A stretch of 64,000 nt of DNA from an uncultured Roseovarius sp. (GTDB taxonomy: Bacteria; Pseudomonadota; Alphaproteobacteria; Rhodobacterales; Rhodobacteraceae). Both the position numbers and the translations under genes were made by a program. This document shows positions 31,180 to 40,167 of this stretch, piece by piece. The notes under the pieces were generated by a model. That model worked only from the letters and a program-made list of their open reading frames with translations. It searched no databases and was not told where the DNA came from. Position 1 is the stretch's first letter, and each line of letters starts with the position of its first letter. Location: assembly GCA_947503145.1 (NCBI GenBank), contig CANNCP010000011.1, forward strand, positions 1-64,000, read 5' to 3'.

Positions 31180-31493
31180 GGGCGAAAGAAAAGTGTCTTG
31201 AGATGACCGCTTTCGGCCAGCATGGGATGCATCGGGTGGTAACAAGAAGCATCATAGAGCCGCTCGCGCAGCGCCAGTGCGCAACGATCCGCGTCTTCGA
31301 GAATGGCAGTGCTGCGCGACGTCAGCGCCTTGGCACGCCGGTCGGTGACCAGTTCGCTGTCATACCCGCTAAAGCGTTCCGCCAAAGGCTGTGAGTCAGG
31401 TTTTTCAGGGAACGCTTCAGGAAAGCCGCGCAGGATACCGCGCGGCGAGGTTTTCGGTTTCGTGCAGATCACAGGCAAAGGGGACGGCATCAT
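31176..31493 (-). CDS. Hypothetical small ORF overlapping the PIN gene start; possibly a truncated partner gene
   Basis: Stop overlaps PIN ATG (ATGA); C-terminal half ALTSRSTAILEDADRCALALRERLYDASCYHPMHPMLAESGHLKTLFFRP looks coding; N-terminal half coincides with a hairpin repeat. Confidence 0.4.
   Translation of the reverse strand: MMPSPLPVICTKPKTSPRGILRGFPEAFPEKPDSQPLAERFSGYDSELVTDRRAKALTSRSTAILEDADRCALALRERLYDASCYHPMHPMLAESGHLKTLFFRP
31370..31416 (+). repeat. Dispersed hairpin repeat, copy 4 (hairpin part only)
   Basis: AAAGCGTTCCGCCAAAGGCTGTGAGTCAGGTTTTTCAGGGAACGCTTCAGG; arms GCGTTCC...GGAACGC. Confidence 0.5.
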
Positions 31494-31539
31494 GCCGTCC
31501 CCATACGCAATTTTCAGATAGGCTGGAAGGCCTCAGTGA

Positions 31540-32181
31540 TCAGATGCCCGACTTGTTAAAGAGGCCCATCACCCCCAGGCTGGCGGTTTGATGGCTGCCC
31601 GGGTTGGATAACTCGGCGCGGATCGCACTGGCCAGACGCTCGGTGATGCGCACTTTCTGGGTCTCGCCACGCTGTTCGGCGGCAATGGCCTGTTTTCCAC
31701 CAAAGGCCCTGAAGTCCGCCTCGATCAGGCGCGGCTCGGTCAGTGCCTGGCCTGTGGCCGGGTCCCGCAGTGTCACCTTGAATTCCAGGTCATGCACACC
31801 GCCGGTGGTATAGCGGGCCTTTTCTGTCAAAGCGTGAAAGCGTGTCACTTCGACGTAAAGCTCTACCGGAACACCGTTATCAAGGCCGGTCACGCCCTTG
31901 ACCATGGCATCCTGCACGATCTTCTGCACCTGCGCATGACGGTCACCGCGCGGGTCCTCGCGCCAGACGATATCGCCGTCCGGATAGTACCGGTTGGCCT
32001 CCGACACCCGCAGGGAACGCGGCACACTGACGGTGACGGTCTGAACATTCAGCAAAACCGGCGCGACCTGCGCGGGCGCTTCGAGCGGTGCGTTCCGCGA
32101 AGCGAATTCAGTATCGGCAGAGCCGCAGGCGGAGACCGCCAGGCCCATCAGCATCGCGGCAATGATCTTGATACGTTTCAT
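31540..32181 (-). CDS. Putative lipoprotein of unknown function
   Basis: MKRIKIIAAMLMGLAVSACGSAD lipobox; conserved-looking soluble domain. Confidence 0.75.
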   Translation of the reverse strand: MKRIKIIAAMLMGLAVSACGSADTEFASRNAPLEAPAQVAPVLLNVQTVTVSVPRSLRVSEANRYYPDGDIVWREDPRGDRHAQVQKIVQDAMVKGVTGLDNGVPVELYVEVTRFHALTEKARYTTGGVHDLEFKVTLRDPATGQALTEPRLIEADFRAFGGKQAIAAEQRGETQKVRITERLASAIRAELSNPGSHQTASLGVMGLFNKSGI

Positions 32182-32397
32182 GTCCATCCTCCAAGGGCGT
32201 TCTACCCTTCTCCATGCCAAGGAAGATGATCGCGAATTGCGGCGGGTTTTAGACGATTACAGATCATTCCGGTGAACATTGTGGGGCGGTGCGACCACAT
32301 TCCGGCACCGGGGCCAATCCACCGTGGTGCGCCATGCTTTCGAAAGATGACCACCACAGCCCTTGCAGTGCCAGGCATGCCCGCTGCACGGGTTCGG

Positions 32398-32667
32398 TCA
32401 GTCCCGGGGTCGCGACTTCCACCCGCCCCGGCGGCGCGGCGGCGCGGCGGTCTGCTGCCCGTCACGCAGCACCTGCGTCATCGGGTGATCGGGATTGTCG
32501 GACGCGTAACGTTCCAGCATCACCACAATTGCGGCCTGCGTGTCCTGATCATCGGGCAGCGACAACGCCCAGTCGAGAAAGATCGAACGGCACTCCTCGG
32601 GCACGATCCCTTCGATCTGGTACGATTCCCAGATCAGCCTTTTTAGGTCGAGCGGATCACGTTTCAT
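32398..32667 (-). CDS. Small hypothetical protein (89 aa)
   Basis: MKRDPLDLKRLIWESYQIEGIVPEECRSIFLDWALSLPDDQDTQAAIVVMLERYASDNPDHPMTQVLRDGQ; immediately downstream of glnE. Confidence 0.7.
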   Translation of the reverse strand: MKRDPLDLKRLIWESYQIEGIVPEECRSIFLDWALSLPDDQDTQAAIVVMLERYASDNPDHPMTQVLRDGQQTAAPPRRRGGWKSRPRD

Positions 32668-32673
32668 GCGGTC

Positions 32674-35478
32674 TCATTCCTTCTTCGGCGTCGCGGCCAG
32701 TGCGGTGTCGATCACCCATCCGGCCCGTTCGGTCACTTGTTCCAGCGCTTCCAGCAACGCCGCGGTATCAGGCTGATCCGTTTCGCGCAGGACGAACTGC
32801 CCCGCCCCACCAGCCAGATCATCCGGATTCAACGGCTTGTCTCCCAAGAGCCGCGCCGCCTGAAGCAATTTCGAGCAAAGCGCATAAGCCTCCGTCAGCG
32901 CCGCCTCGTCAGCGTCACTGAGCCAGCCGATTGCGACACCGGCGCACAATCCGGCCTCGGCGCGGCGCCCGGCGCTGCCCGACAGCAGCGCTCCCGCCTG
33001 CCCGATCAGCTCGATTTCCTGCATACGCCCCGGCCCCAGCTTGGTATCAAGCGGGCCAACCGGCGCCTTGGCCGCACGGATGCGCGCGCGCATCTGGGCC
33101 ACCTCCTGCAGCACCTTTACCCGGTCTCGCGGGCGCGCCAGCAGATCGCGGCGGAACGTTTCGACATCGCGTCCAAGTGCTTCATCCCCGGTGATCACCC
33201 GCGCCCGGGTCAGCGCCAGATGCTCCCACACCCATGCCTCGCTGGATTGATAATCGCGAAACGACGGCCATGCGGTAGCCACCGGCCCCTGATTGCCCGA
33301 GGGGCGCAGGCGCATGTCCACCTCATAGAGCCGCCCCTGCGCCATTGGCGCGGTGAGCGCGGTGATCAGCGCCTGAGTGAGCCGTGCATAATATGGCCGT
33401 GGCGTCAGCGGGCGCGGCCCGTTCGATCCCTCGACCCCGTCCGCATCGTAGATCACGATCAGATCGAGGTCAGACAAGGCATTAAGCCGCCCTGCCCCCA
33501 GCGATCCCATGCCCAGGACCACCGCGCCGCGCCCCGGCGGGGCGCCGTGCTTGACCGTGAATTGCCGCAGTACCTCGGGCCAGAGGGCGGTCAGGATCGT
33601 ATCGGCCAGGTCGGCATATTGTGCGCCCGCCTCGCCCCCCGAGATCAGCCCGCGCAGATGGTGCACACCGATGCGGAAATGCCATTCGCGCCGCCAGCGC
33701 CGCGCCGCATCAAGCCGCGCCTCGTAATCCGTCTCTGCCGCCAGCGTTGTCGTCAACGCCTCCAGCAACGTCGCACGGTCGGGCCAGGCGGCAAAGAAAT
33801 CTCCCGCGATCACCGCGTCGAACACGACAGCGTTGCGCGACAGGTATGTGGCCAGCGCAGGAGCGGTGCCCGCGATATCAATCAGCAGGTCGATCAATTG
33901 CGGGTTCGCCTCGAAAAGCGAAAAAACCTGAACCCCGGCAGGCAGGCCGGACAGGAAGCCGTCAAACGCCACCAGCGCCTCGGACGGCTGCGACGTGGCG
34001 GCCAGCCGTGACAGGATGTCCGGGCGCAGGCGGCGAAAAATCTCGACCGCGCGGGCCGAACGCAGTGCGGGATAACTGGGCCAGCGCGCCATGATCTCCT
34101 GGGGCAGATCGGCGACCTCGTCGGGGCTGGGCGGGCGCGGCGTCGCATCTGCGCCGGGATCGAAGAAATGCTCGATCATCTCATCCACTGCCTCCAGCCG
34201 CTCGGTCAGTTCGGCGCGCAGATCATCGGCGCCGCGTCCCATGAAGGCCGCCAGACGGTCCCATTCATCCTGCGATTGGGGCAGATCATGGGTCTGCGCG
34301 TCACGCAGCATCTGCAGCCGGTGCTCGACCTCGCGATGGAACCGGTAATGCCCGGTCAACACTTCTGCCGCCTCCTGGGGCACCCAGCCCTTGGCCGCCA
34401 GCAGCGCCAGACCCTCTTGGGTGCCACGCACGCGCAGATCGGCATCGCGTCCGCCCGCGATGATCTGCCGGGTCTGGGTAAAGAATTCGATCTCGCGAAT
34501 GCCGCCGCGCCCCAGCTTCATGTTGTGCCCATTCAGGTCGATCCGCCCCCCCAGCCCCTTGTGGGCGCGGATGCGCAGACGCATGTTATGGGCGTCCTCG
34601 ATGGCCGCGAAATCCAGATGCCTACGCCAGACAAAAGGTGTCAGGACCTCCAGAAACCGCAGCCCCGCCGCCAGATCGCCCGCCGCCGCGCGCGCCTTGA
34701 CATAGGCTGCGCGCTCCCAGGTGCGGCCCAGGCTTTCGTAATAGGTTTCTGCCATGGCCATCGCCATGCAGACCGGCGTGACCGACGGATCGGGCCGCAA
34801 CCGCAGGTCGGTGCGAAACACATAGCCGTCGCCTGTCCGGTCGCTCAGCAGCGCGGTCATGCGCCGCGTGGCCCGCACGAAGGATGCGCGCGCCTCGTGA
34901 AAGTCGGCGGGGTCAAACCGGGTTTCGTCAAACAGGCAAATGAGGTCGATATCAGAACTGTAATTCAGCTCGCCCGCGCCCATCTTGCCCATCGCCAGCG
35001 TGACCATCCCGCCGACGGTGGCAATGTCATCCTCGCTCGCGCCGGGCAGCTTGCCGCGCCTGATCTCGGTGGCTACGGCATCTTTCATCGCCGCGTCGCA
35101 GGCCAGATCGGCCAGGGTGGTCAGCGCGCCGGTCACATCCTCCAGCGTCCAGACACCGGCCAGATCGGCCAACCCCGCCAGCAGCGCGATGCGCCGCTTG
35201 GCCTGACGCAAAAGCGCGGCAAGCGGCCTGCCGCCCCCGTCCCTGCCGCGCAAGGCGTCAAGGACGGCGTCCCGGGCGACCTCGGGTTCGGCCAACGCGC
35301 CGGGCAGCCATTCCGCCTCTTGCTGCATCAGCGTGCGCAGGTACGGGCTACACCCTGCGGCCCCGTCGATCAGAGCGGCCAGATCGCCGCTGAACTGAGG
35401 GAAAAGCGCGCGCATTTCGGCCCCGTGCTCGGGCTCGAAGGGGCGTGGCAGGCGAGTAATGCGGGCAGCGAAATCCAT
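32674..35478 (-). CDS. glnE: Bifunctional glutamine synthetase adenylyltransferase/deadenylyltransferase
   Basis: MGKMGAGELNYSSDIDLICLFDE and GMGSLGAGRLNALSDLDLIVIYD duplicated nucleotidyltransferase motifs. Confidence 0.95.
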   Translation of the reverse strand: MDFAARITRLPRPFEPEHGAEMRALFPQFSGDLAALIDGAAGCSPYLRTLMQQEAEWLPGALAEPEVARDAVLDALRGRDGGGRPLAALLRQAKRRIALLAGLADLAGVWTLEDVTGALTTLADLACDAAMKDAVATEIRRGKLPGASEDDIATVGGMVTLAMGKMGAGELNYSSDIDLICLFDETRFDPADFHEARASFVRATRRMTALLSDRTGDGYVFRTDLRLRPDPSVTPVCMAMAMAETYYESLGRTWERAAYVKARAAAGDLAAGLRFLEVLTPFVWRRHLDFAAIEDAHNMRLRIRAHKGLGGRIDLNGHNMKLGRGGIREIEFFTQTRQIIAGGRDADLRVRGTQEGLALLAAKGWVPQEAAEVLTGHYRFHREVEHRLQMLRDAQTHDLPQSQDEWDRLAAFMGRGADDLRAELTERLEAVDEMIEHFFDPGADATPRPPSPDEVADLPQEIMARWPSYPALRSARAVEIFRRLRPDILSRLAATSQPSEALVAFDGFLSGLPAGVQVFSLFEANPQLIDLLIDIAGTAPALATYLSRNAVVFDAVIAGDFFAAWPDRATLLEALTTTLAAETDYEARLDAARRWRREWHFRIGVHHLRGLISGGEAGAQYADLADTILTALWPEVLRQFTVKHGAPPGRGAVVLGMGSLGAGRLNALSDLDLIVIYDADGVEGSNGPRPLTPRPYYARLTQALITALTAPMAQGRLYEVDMRLRPSGNQGPVATAWPSFRDYQSSEAWVWEHLALTRARVITGDEALGRDVETFRRDLLARPRDRVKVLQEVAQMRARIRAAKAPVGPLDTKLGPGRMQEIELIGQAGALLSGSAGRRAEAGLCAGVAIGWLSDADEAALTEAYALCSKLLQAARLLGDKPLNPDDLAGGAGQFVLRETDQPDTAALLEALEQVTERAGWVIDTALAATPKKE

Positions 35479-35557
35479 CCGTCCAGTGATACAAGCCGGG
35501 CCAGGCTGGTCAATGGCACACATGCCACATAAAACCACGCCCAAAGGAGAGCCGCAG

Positions 35558-36025
35558 ATGAGCAAGAGCCTGAAACGCGTGACCCGAGCCCTCGTCGATG
35601 CCGGTCTGGACTGCCCCCCTCAGGAGATCGGTCAGGCCACCACCGCGCAGATGGCCGCCGACCTGGTGGGTTGCGAGATCGACCAGATCGCCAAATCCAT
35701 CATCTTTGCCGGCGCGCAGTCAGGGGCAGCCATCCTCTTTGTCACGGCAGGCGGTGCGCAGGTCGATCCCGCCCGCGCCAGCGCGCTGGCGGGCGAAGAT
35801 CTGGGCAAGGCCGATGCCGCGCTGATCCGGGCGCAGACCGGCTTTGCCATCGGCGGTGTGTCCCCGATCGGGCACCTGACCCCGCCGCGTGCGTTTTTCG
35901 ACCCCGGTCTGATGCGATTCGACCGGATATGGGCCGCCGCGGGCACGCCCCGCCACGTCTTTGGGGCGCCTCCTGCCGAAGTGCTCCGCGTGTCGGGGGC
36001 CAAACTGGCGGAATTCACCGTTTGA
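35558..36025 (+). CDS. YbaK/EbsC family aminoacyl-tRNA deacylase
   Basis: MSKSLKRVTRALVDAGLDCPPQEIG...KSIIFAG...AIGGVSPIGH-like motif (FAIGGVSPIGHLTPPRAFFDPGLM). Confidence 0.9.
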   Translation: MSKSLKRVTRALVDAGLDCPPQEIGQATTAQMAADLVGCEIDQIAKSIIFAGAQSGAAILFVTAGGAQVDPARASALAGEDLGKADAALIRAQTGFAIGGVSPIGHLTPPRAFFDPGLMRFDRIWAAAGTPRHVFGAPPAEVLRVSGAKLAEFTV

Positions 36026-36196
36026 TCCTATAGCGCGATCTTGTCGCCCCTCTTAGTTTGGTACCCACGTCCGCAGGGCTGGGAATTATGCTGGACATGG
36101 CACCGTGCAAGGAGACACTGATTTTCGCTGGAAGCGTGCTATTAAACTGATCCTGCGATTTTCGCCCCGGAACGCAAGCAACAAGGACCTGTGACA

Positions 36197-36583
36197 ATGG
36201 ATACATTTGACGAAGACCTGTTCGTGAAGGGACTGGAACAGCGCAAGGCGACGCTGGGTGCGGAATATGTCGAAAAGAACCTCGCGGCCGCCGATGATTT
36301 TACCCGCCCCTTCCAGGAGGCAATGACCGCGTGGTGCTGGGGGTTCGGCTGGGGCGACGATGTGATCGAGCCCAAGACCCGGTCAATGATGAACCTCGCC
36401 ATGATCGGCGCATTGGGCAAGATGCACGAATGGGAAACCCACTGCCGCGGCGCGCGCAAAAATGGCGTGAGCCGCGACGAGATCCGCGCGATCATCCATG
36501 TGATCGGCATCTATTGCGGCGTGCCGCAGGCGCTCGAATGCTTCCGCGTGGCCCGAAAGGTGCTGGATGATGAAAAAACCTGA
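36197..36583 (+). CDS. Carboxymuconolactone decarboxylase family protein
   Basis: WGFGWGDDVIEPKTRSMMNLAMIGALGKMHEWETHCRGARKNGVSRDEIRAIIHVIGIYCGVPQALECFRVA. Confidence 0.9.
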   Translation: MDTFDEDLFVKGLEQRKATLGAEYVEKNLAAADDFTRPFQEAMTAWCWGFGWGDDVIEPKTRSMMNLAMIGALGKMHEWETHCRGARKNGVSRDEIRAIIHVIGIYCGVPQALECFRVARKVLDDEKT

Positions 36584-36712
36584 GCAGTCGGGAGCGGATA
36601 ATCGTCATGAGGCTTGCCGTGACCCGACGCCTTTCGCCGCTACATTGGCAGCGCCGAGAACCGGCGCGGTCTGGTATACTCCTGCCGGGGCGTTTGCCTT
36701 GCAGTCGGGAGC

Positions 36713-36750
36713 CTCCGGCGGGGATATTTTACAGCAAGAAGAAGCAGGGC
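36713..36750 (+). repeat. Short dispersed motif GCCTCCGGCGGGGATATTTTACAGCAAGAAGAAG
   Basis: Matches minus-strand copy at 29716-29751. Confidence 0.65.
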
Positions 36751-36883
36751 GGCACCGCGAAGAACCGAACGGCTGCCCGGCCGGCCCGTCCTCCATACGT
36801 CGTACTGCGATCACTGCCGAGCGTTGCACGCAACAAATGCAAAGAGCGAAGCCGTCCCGCGACATTTTTGCTGCAATTGCCGC

Positions 36884-36912
36884 TTGACGGCTTCCGGCCC
36901 CGCCAATATTGT
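36884..36912 (+). promoter_or_regulatory. Putative sigma70-type promoter for ilv leader/ilvB
   Basis: TTGACG (36884-36889), 17-nt spacer, TATTGT (36907-36912), ~30 nt upstream of the leader peptide. Confidence 0.6.
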
Positions 36913-36941
36913 CTCGCACACGCAGCATAAGGAGCGCCCCC

Positions 36942-36989
36942 GTGGCCCAACTGATCGTAGTCGTAGGCGAATGGCGCATGGGCCGGTAA
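36942..36989 (+). CDS. ilv operon leader peptide MAQLIVVVGEWRMGR*
   Basis: GTG start with AAGGAG upstream; contains L-I-V-V-V run; followed by alternative stem-loops and a U-tract terminator before ilvB. Confidence 0.75.
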   Translation: MAQLIVVVGEWRMGR

Positions 36990-37041
36990 CGGACACCCTG
37001 AACGGTACCCCATGCGCCCCCGAATTTTCGGGGGCTTTTTT
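36973..37041 (+). promoter_or_regulatory. Transcription attenuator of the acetolactate synthase operon
   Basis: GGCGCATGGG (36973-36982) is complementary to CCCATGCGCC (37009-37018), which overlaps terminator stem GCCCCCG-AATTTT-CGGGGGC (37016-37035) followed by TTTTTT. Confidence 0.75.
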
Positions 37042-37085
37042 ATGCGCAAGACCTGAAAAATGCATGTCATGAACGGAGCAAAGCG

Positions 37086-38840
37086 ATGACACGTCAGATG
37101 ACCGGAGCGAAAATGGTGGTTCAGGCCCTCAGGGATCAGGGCGTGGACGTCGTATTCGGATATCCTGGCGGCGCGGTGCTGCCGATCTATGACGAGGTGT
37201 TCCAGCAAAACGACATTCGCCACATCCTTGTGCGCCATGAACAGGGCGCAGTGCATGCCGCCGAGGGCTATGCGCGCGCCACCGGCAAGCCGGGCGTGGT
37301 GCTGGTCACATCCGGACCGGGGGCCACGAATGCCGTGACCGGCCTGACGGATGCGCTGATGGACAGCATCCCGATCGTCGTGCTCACCGGGCAGGTGCCG
37401 ACCTTCATGATCGGCTCGGACGCATTCCAAGAAGCTGATACCGTGGGCATCACCCGCCCCTGCACCAAGCATAACTGGCTGGTCAAGGACACGGCAAAAC
37501 TTTCGACCGTCATTCACGAGGCGTTCCACGTGGCCACCGCCGGGCGCCCCGGTCCGGTGCTGATCGACATCCCCAAGGACGTGCAGTTCGCCAGCGCCGA
37601 GTACACGCCGCCACAAAAAGTGCGCGTCAGCCACTACCAGCCGCAGGTCAAGGGCGACATGGAGGCGATCACCGAACTGGTCGCCGCGCTGGAGACGGCC
37701 AAGCGTCCGGTCTTTTACACCGGCGGCGGCGTGATCAATTCCGGCCCCGCCGCCAGTCAGCTGCTGCGCGAACTGGTCGAGGCGACCGGCATCCCGATCA
37801 CATCGACATTGATGGGCCTTGGCGCCTACCCGGCCTCGGGGCAGCACTGGCTCGGGATGTTGGGCATGCACGGGCTCTACGAGGCAAACATGGCGATGCA
37901 TGACTGCGATCTGATGATCAATGTCGGCGCGCGGTTCGACGACCGGATCACCGGGCGGCTCGATGCATTTTCTCCCGGCTCGGTAAAGGCGCATATCGAC
38001 ATCGATCCCTCCTCGATCAACAAGGTGATCAAGGCCGACATCCCGATTGTCGGCGATGTGGCGCATGTGCTGGAGGATCTGCTCAAGGTCTGGAAATCGC
38101 GCGGCCGCAAGGTCAACCGCGAGGCGCTGGCGAAATGGAGCGCCAAGATCGACACATGGCGCAAAGTCGATTGCCTGGCGTTCAAACAGACCGGCCGCGT
38201 GATCAAGCCGCAGCACGCGCTGACGCGTCTGGAGGCGCTGACCAAGAAATACGACCGCTACATCTGTACCGAAGTGGGTCAGCACCAGATGTGGGCGGCA
38301 CAGTACCTGACCTTCGAGGACCCGAACCGCTGGATGACCTCCGGCGGTCTGGGCACCATGGGCTACGGCTTTCCGGCGTCCATCGGTGCGCAGATGGCGC
38401 ACCCGGAATCGTTGGTGATCAATGTCGCGGGCGAGGCGAGCTGGCTGATGAACATGCAGGAGATGGGCACTGCCGTGCAGTTCCGCCTGCCGGTCAAGCA
38501 GTTCATCCTCAACAATGAACGGCTGGGGATGGTCCGCCAGTGGCAGGAACTGCTGCACGGCGAGCGCTATTCGCACAGCTGGTCCGAGGCGCTGCCCGAT
38601 TTCGTCAAGCTGGCCGAGGCGTTCGGCGCCAAGGGGATCAAATGCGACGATGCCGCCGATCTTGATGATGCGATCATGGAAATGATCAACCATGACGGGC
38701 CGGTGATCTTTGACTGTCTGGTGGAAAAGCACGAGAACTGCTTTCCGATGATCCCGTCGGGCAAGGCACATAACGAAATGTTGATGGGCGAGGCGTCAAC
38801 CAAGGACGCAATCGGATCCAAGGGTGCGGTGATGGTGTGA
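37086..38840 (+). CDS. ilvB: Acetolactate synthase large subunit
   Basis: TGAKMVVQALRDQGVDVVFGYPGGAVLPIYDEV; VTSGPGATNAVTGL; ThDP-binding region. Confidence 0.97.
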   Translation: MTRQMTGAKMVVQALRDQGVDVVFGYPGGAVLPIYDEVFQQNDIRHILVRHEQGAVHAAEGYARATGKPGVVLVTSGPGATNAVTGLTDALMDSIPIVVLTGQVPTFMIGSDAFQEADTVGITRPCTKHNWLVKDTAKLSTVIHEAFHVATAGRPGPVLIDIPKDVQFASAEYTPPQKVRVSHYQPQVKGDMEAITELVAALETAKRPVFYTGGGVINSGPAASQLLRELVEATGIPITSTLMGLGAYPASGQHWLGMLGMHGLYEANMAMHDCDLMINVGARFDDRITGRLDAFSPGSVKAHIDIDPSSINKVIKADIPIVGDVAHVLEDLLKVWKSRGRKVNREALAKWSAKIDTWRKVDCLAFKQTGRVIKPQHALTRLEALTKKYDRYICTEVGQHQMWAAQYLTFEDPNRWMTSGGLGTMGYGFPASIGAQMAHPESLVINVAGEASWLMNMQEMGTAVQFRLPVKQFILNNERLGMVRQWQELLHGERYSHSWSEALPDFVKLAEAFGAKGIKCDDAADLDDAIMEMINHDGPVIFDCLVEKHENCFPMIPSGKAHNEMLMGEASTKDAIGSKGAVMV

Positions 38841-38931
38841 TATCCAGGGTGGCTCTCGACCCCACCCTGCTCACGACACTGTCCAGACAAGCCTCGGCTC
38901 ATCGCAAACGCAAAATAGAAGGACGCTGCAA

Positions 38932-39492
38932 ATGTCCGCACTGCAAATCAAGAAAGGCTCGAACAAGCATTCGGCCTATAATCTGCGCCCCACCTTCTCG
39001 GACGTGGAGGAGAGTCACACGCTGGCGGTCATCGTCGACAACGAGGCGGGCGTGCTGGCGCGCGTGATCGGCCTCTTCTCGGGGCGTGGCTACAATATCG
39101 ACAGCCTGACGGTGGCCGAGATCGACCACGAGGGGCACAGGTCCCGCATCACCATCGTCACCACCGGCACGCCGCAGGTGATCGAGCAGATCAAGACACA
39201 GCTAGGCCGCATCGTGCCAGTACACGAGGTGCATGATCTGACGGTCGAGGGCCGCGCGGTCGAGCGCGAACTGGCACTGCTGAAGGTCGTCGGCAAAGGT
39301 GACAAGCGGGTCGAGGCGCTGCGTCTGGCGGATATCTTTCGCGCCAATGTGGTGGACAGCACGCTGGACAGTTTCGTGTTCGAGATCACCGGCACCTCTG
39401 CCAAGATCGACGCATTCGCCGATCTCATGCACCCCTTGGGCCTGTCGGACATTGCCCGCACCGGCGTCGCCGCCCTGTCCCGCGGCGTCTGA
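38932..39492 (+). CDS. ilvH: Acetolactate synthase small subunit
   Basis: HTLAVIVDNEAGVLARVIGLFSGRGYNIDSLTVAEIDHEGHRSRITIVTTG ACT domain. Confidence 0.97.
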   Translation: MSALQIKKGSNKHSAYNLRPTFSDVEESHTLAVIVDNEAGVLARVIGLFSGRGYNIDSLTVAEIDHEGHRSRITIVTTGTPQVIEQIKTQLGRIVPVHEVHDLTVEGRAVERELALLKVVGKGDKRVEALRLADIFRANVVDSTLDSFVFEITGTSAKIDAFADLMHPLGLSDIARTGVAALSRGV

Positions 39493-39502
39493 GTCGCAAA
39501 AC

Positions 39503-39537
39503 ATAAAAGCGCGGGGTGCCCCACTCCGCGCTTTTAT
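39503..39537 (+). terminator. Intrinsic terminator after ilvH, shared with the convergent 39572 gene
   Basis: ATAAAAGCGCGG-GGTGCCCCACT-CCGCGCTTTTAT, 12-bp perfect stem. Confidence 0.85.
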
Positions 39538-39571
39538 CACATCTCATATTTTCTGGTTCGGGCTGCGCGTC

Positions 39572-39943
39572 TCAGGCGATCTCGGCGCAACGCTGCATGC
39601 GAAACGGCACCACGTTTCCCGAACGCTTACCTTCGGCCGTGACGGACGCGGTCCCCGGCAGGTCCATTCTGGTGTCTGGCAGGGCACCGGCATTGACCCC
39701 GGCCTGCCGCAGCGCCCGAGACAGGGTTGGATGGCTTTCCTGCGCCACCAGACGCGGCTGGCGCACCAGGCGCATCTCACCGCCTTCGCAAAGATCAAAC
39801 GCGATCATGTCACCGGCCTTGAGTCCTGCCGTGGCCCCGGCATCGCTGCCCTGACCGCGATAAAACGCCAGATCACCATGATCCTCGCACCAGATCACAG
39901 CCCGGTTCTGTGCCTGATCACTCCAAAGAACAACACCGTGCAT
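39572..39943 (-). CDS. Hypothetical protein with OB-fold/cold-shock-like N-terminal segment
   Basis: MHGVVLWSDQAQNRAVIWCEDHGDLAFYRGQGSDAGATAGLKAGDMIAFDLCEGGEMRLVRQPRLV. Confidence 0.6.
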   Translation of the reverse strand: MHGVVLWSDQAQNRAVIWCEDHGDLAFYRGQGSDAGATAGLKAGDMIAFDLCEGGEMRLVRQPRLVAQESHPTLSRALRQAGVNAGALPDTRMDLPGTASVTAEGKRSGNVVPFRMQRCAEIA

Positions 39944-40167
39944 GTTTCCCCCGATCTGCAATATGTCTTATGACATCAGAATGTCCTGCGCCGAACCTGA
40001 GGAACATGTTCAATTCAGCGTCCGCCGAGGTCTATTTGTGTCAAGATTTAAAAATATTGACGCCAATTAGCGTCACCACCCGTGACAGCGGCGCAAAATC
40101 GTGATGCAAGTGGAAAAGAGAAGCAATTTTCGGGGCCTTTCGGCATGTATCCACCTGAGCGGATTCG

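Noticed and set aside
33621-35532. Long plus-strand ORFs within glnE
   Set aside because: Opposite-strand artefacts; glnE has both conserved nucleotidyltransferase motifs on the minus strand.
36729-38771. 680-aa ORF antisense to ilvB
   Set aside because: Complementary-frame artefact of a high-GC gene; ilvB on the plus strand is unambiguous and the antisense product shows no recognisable domain.
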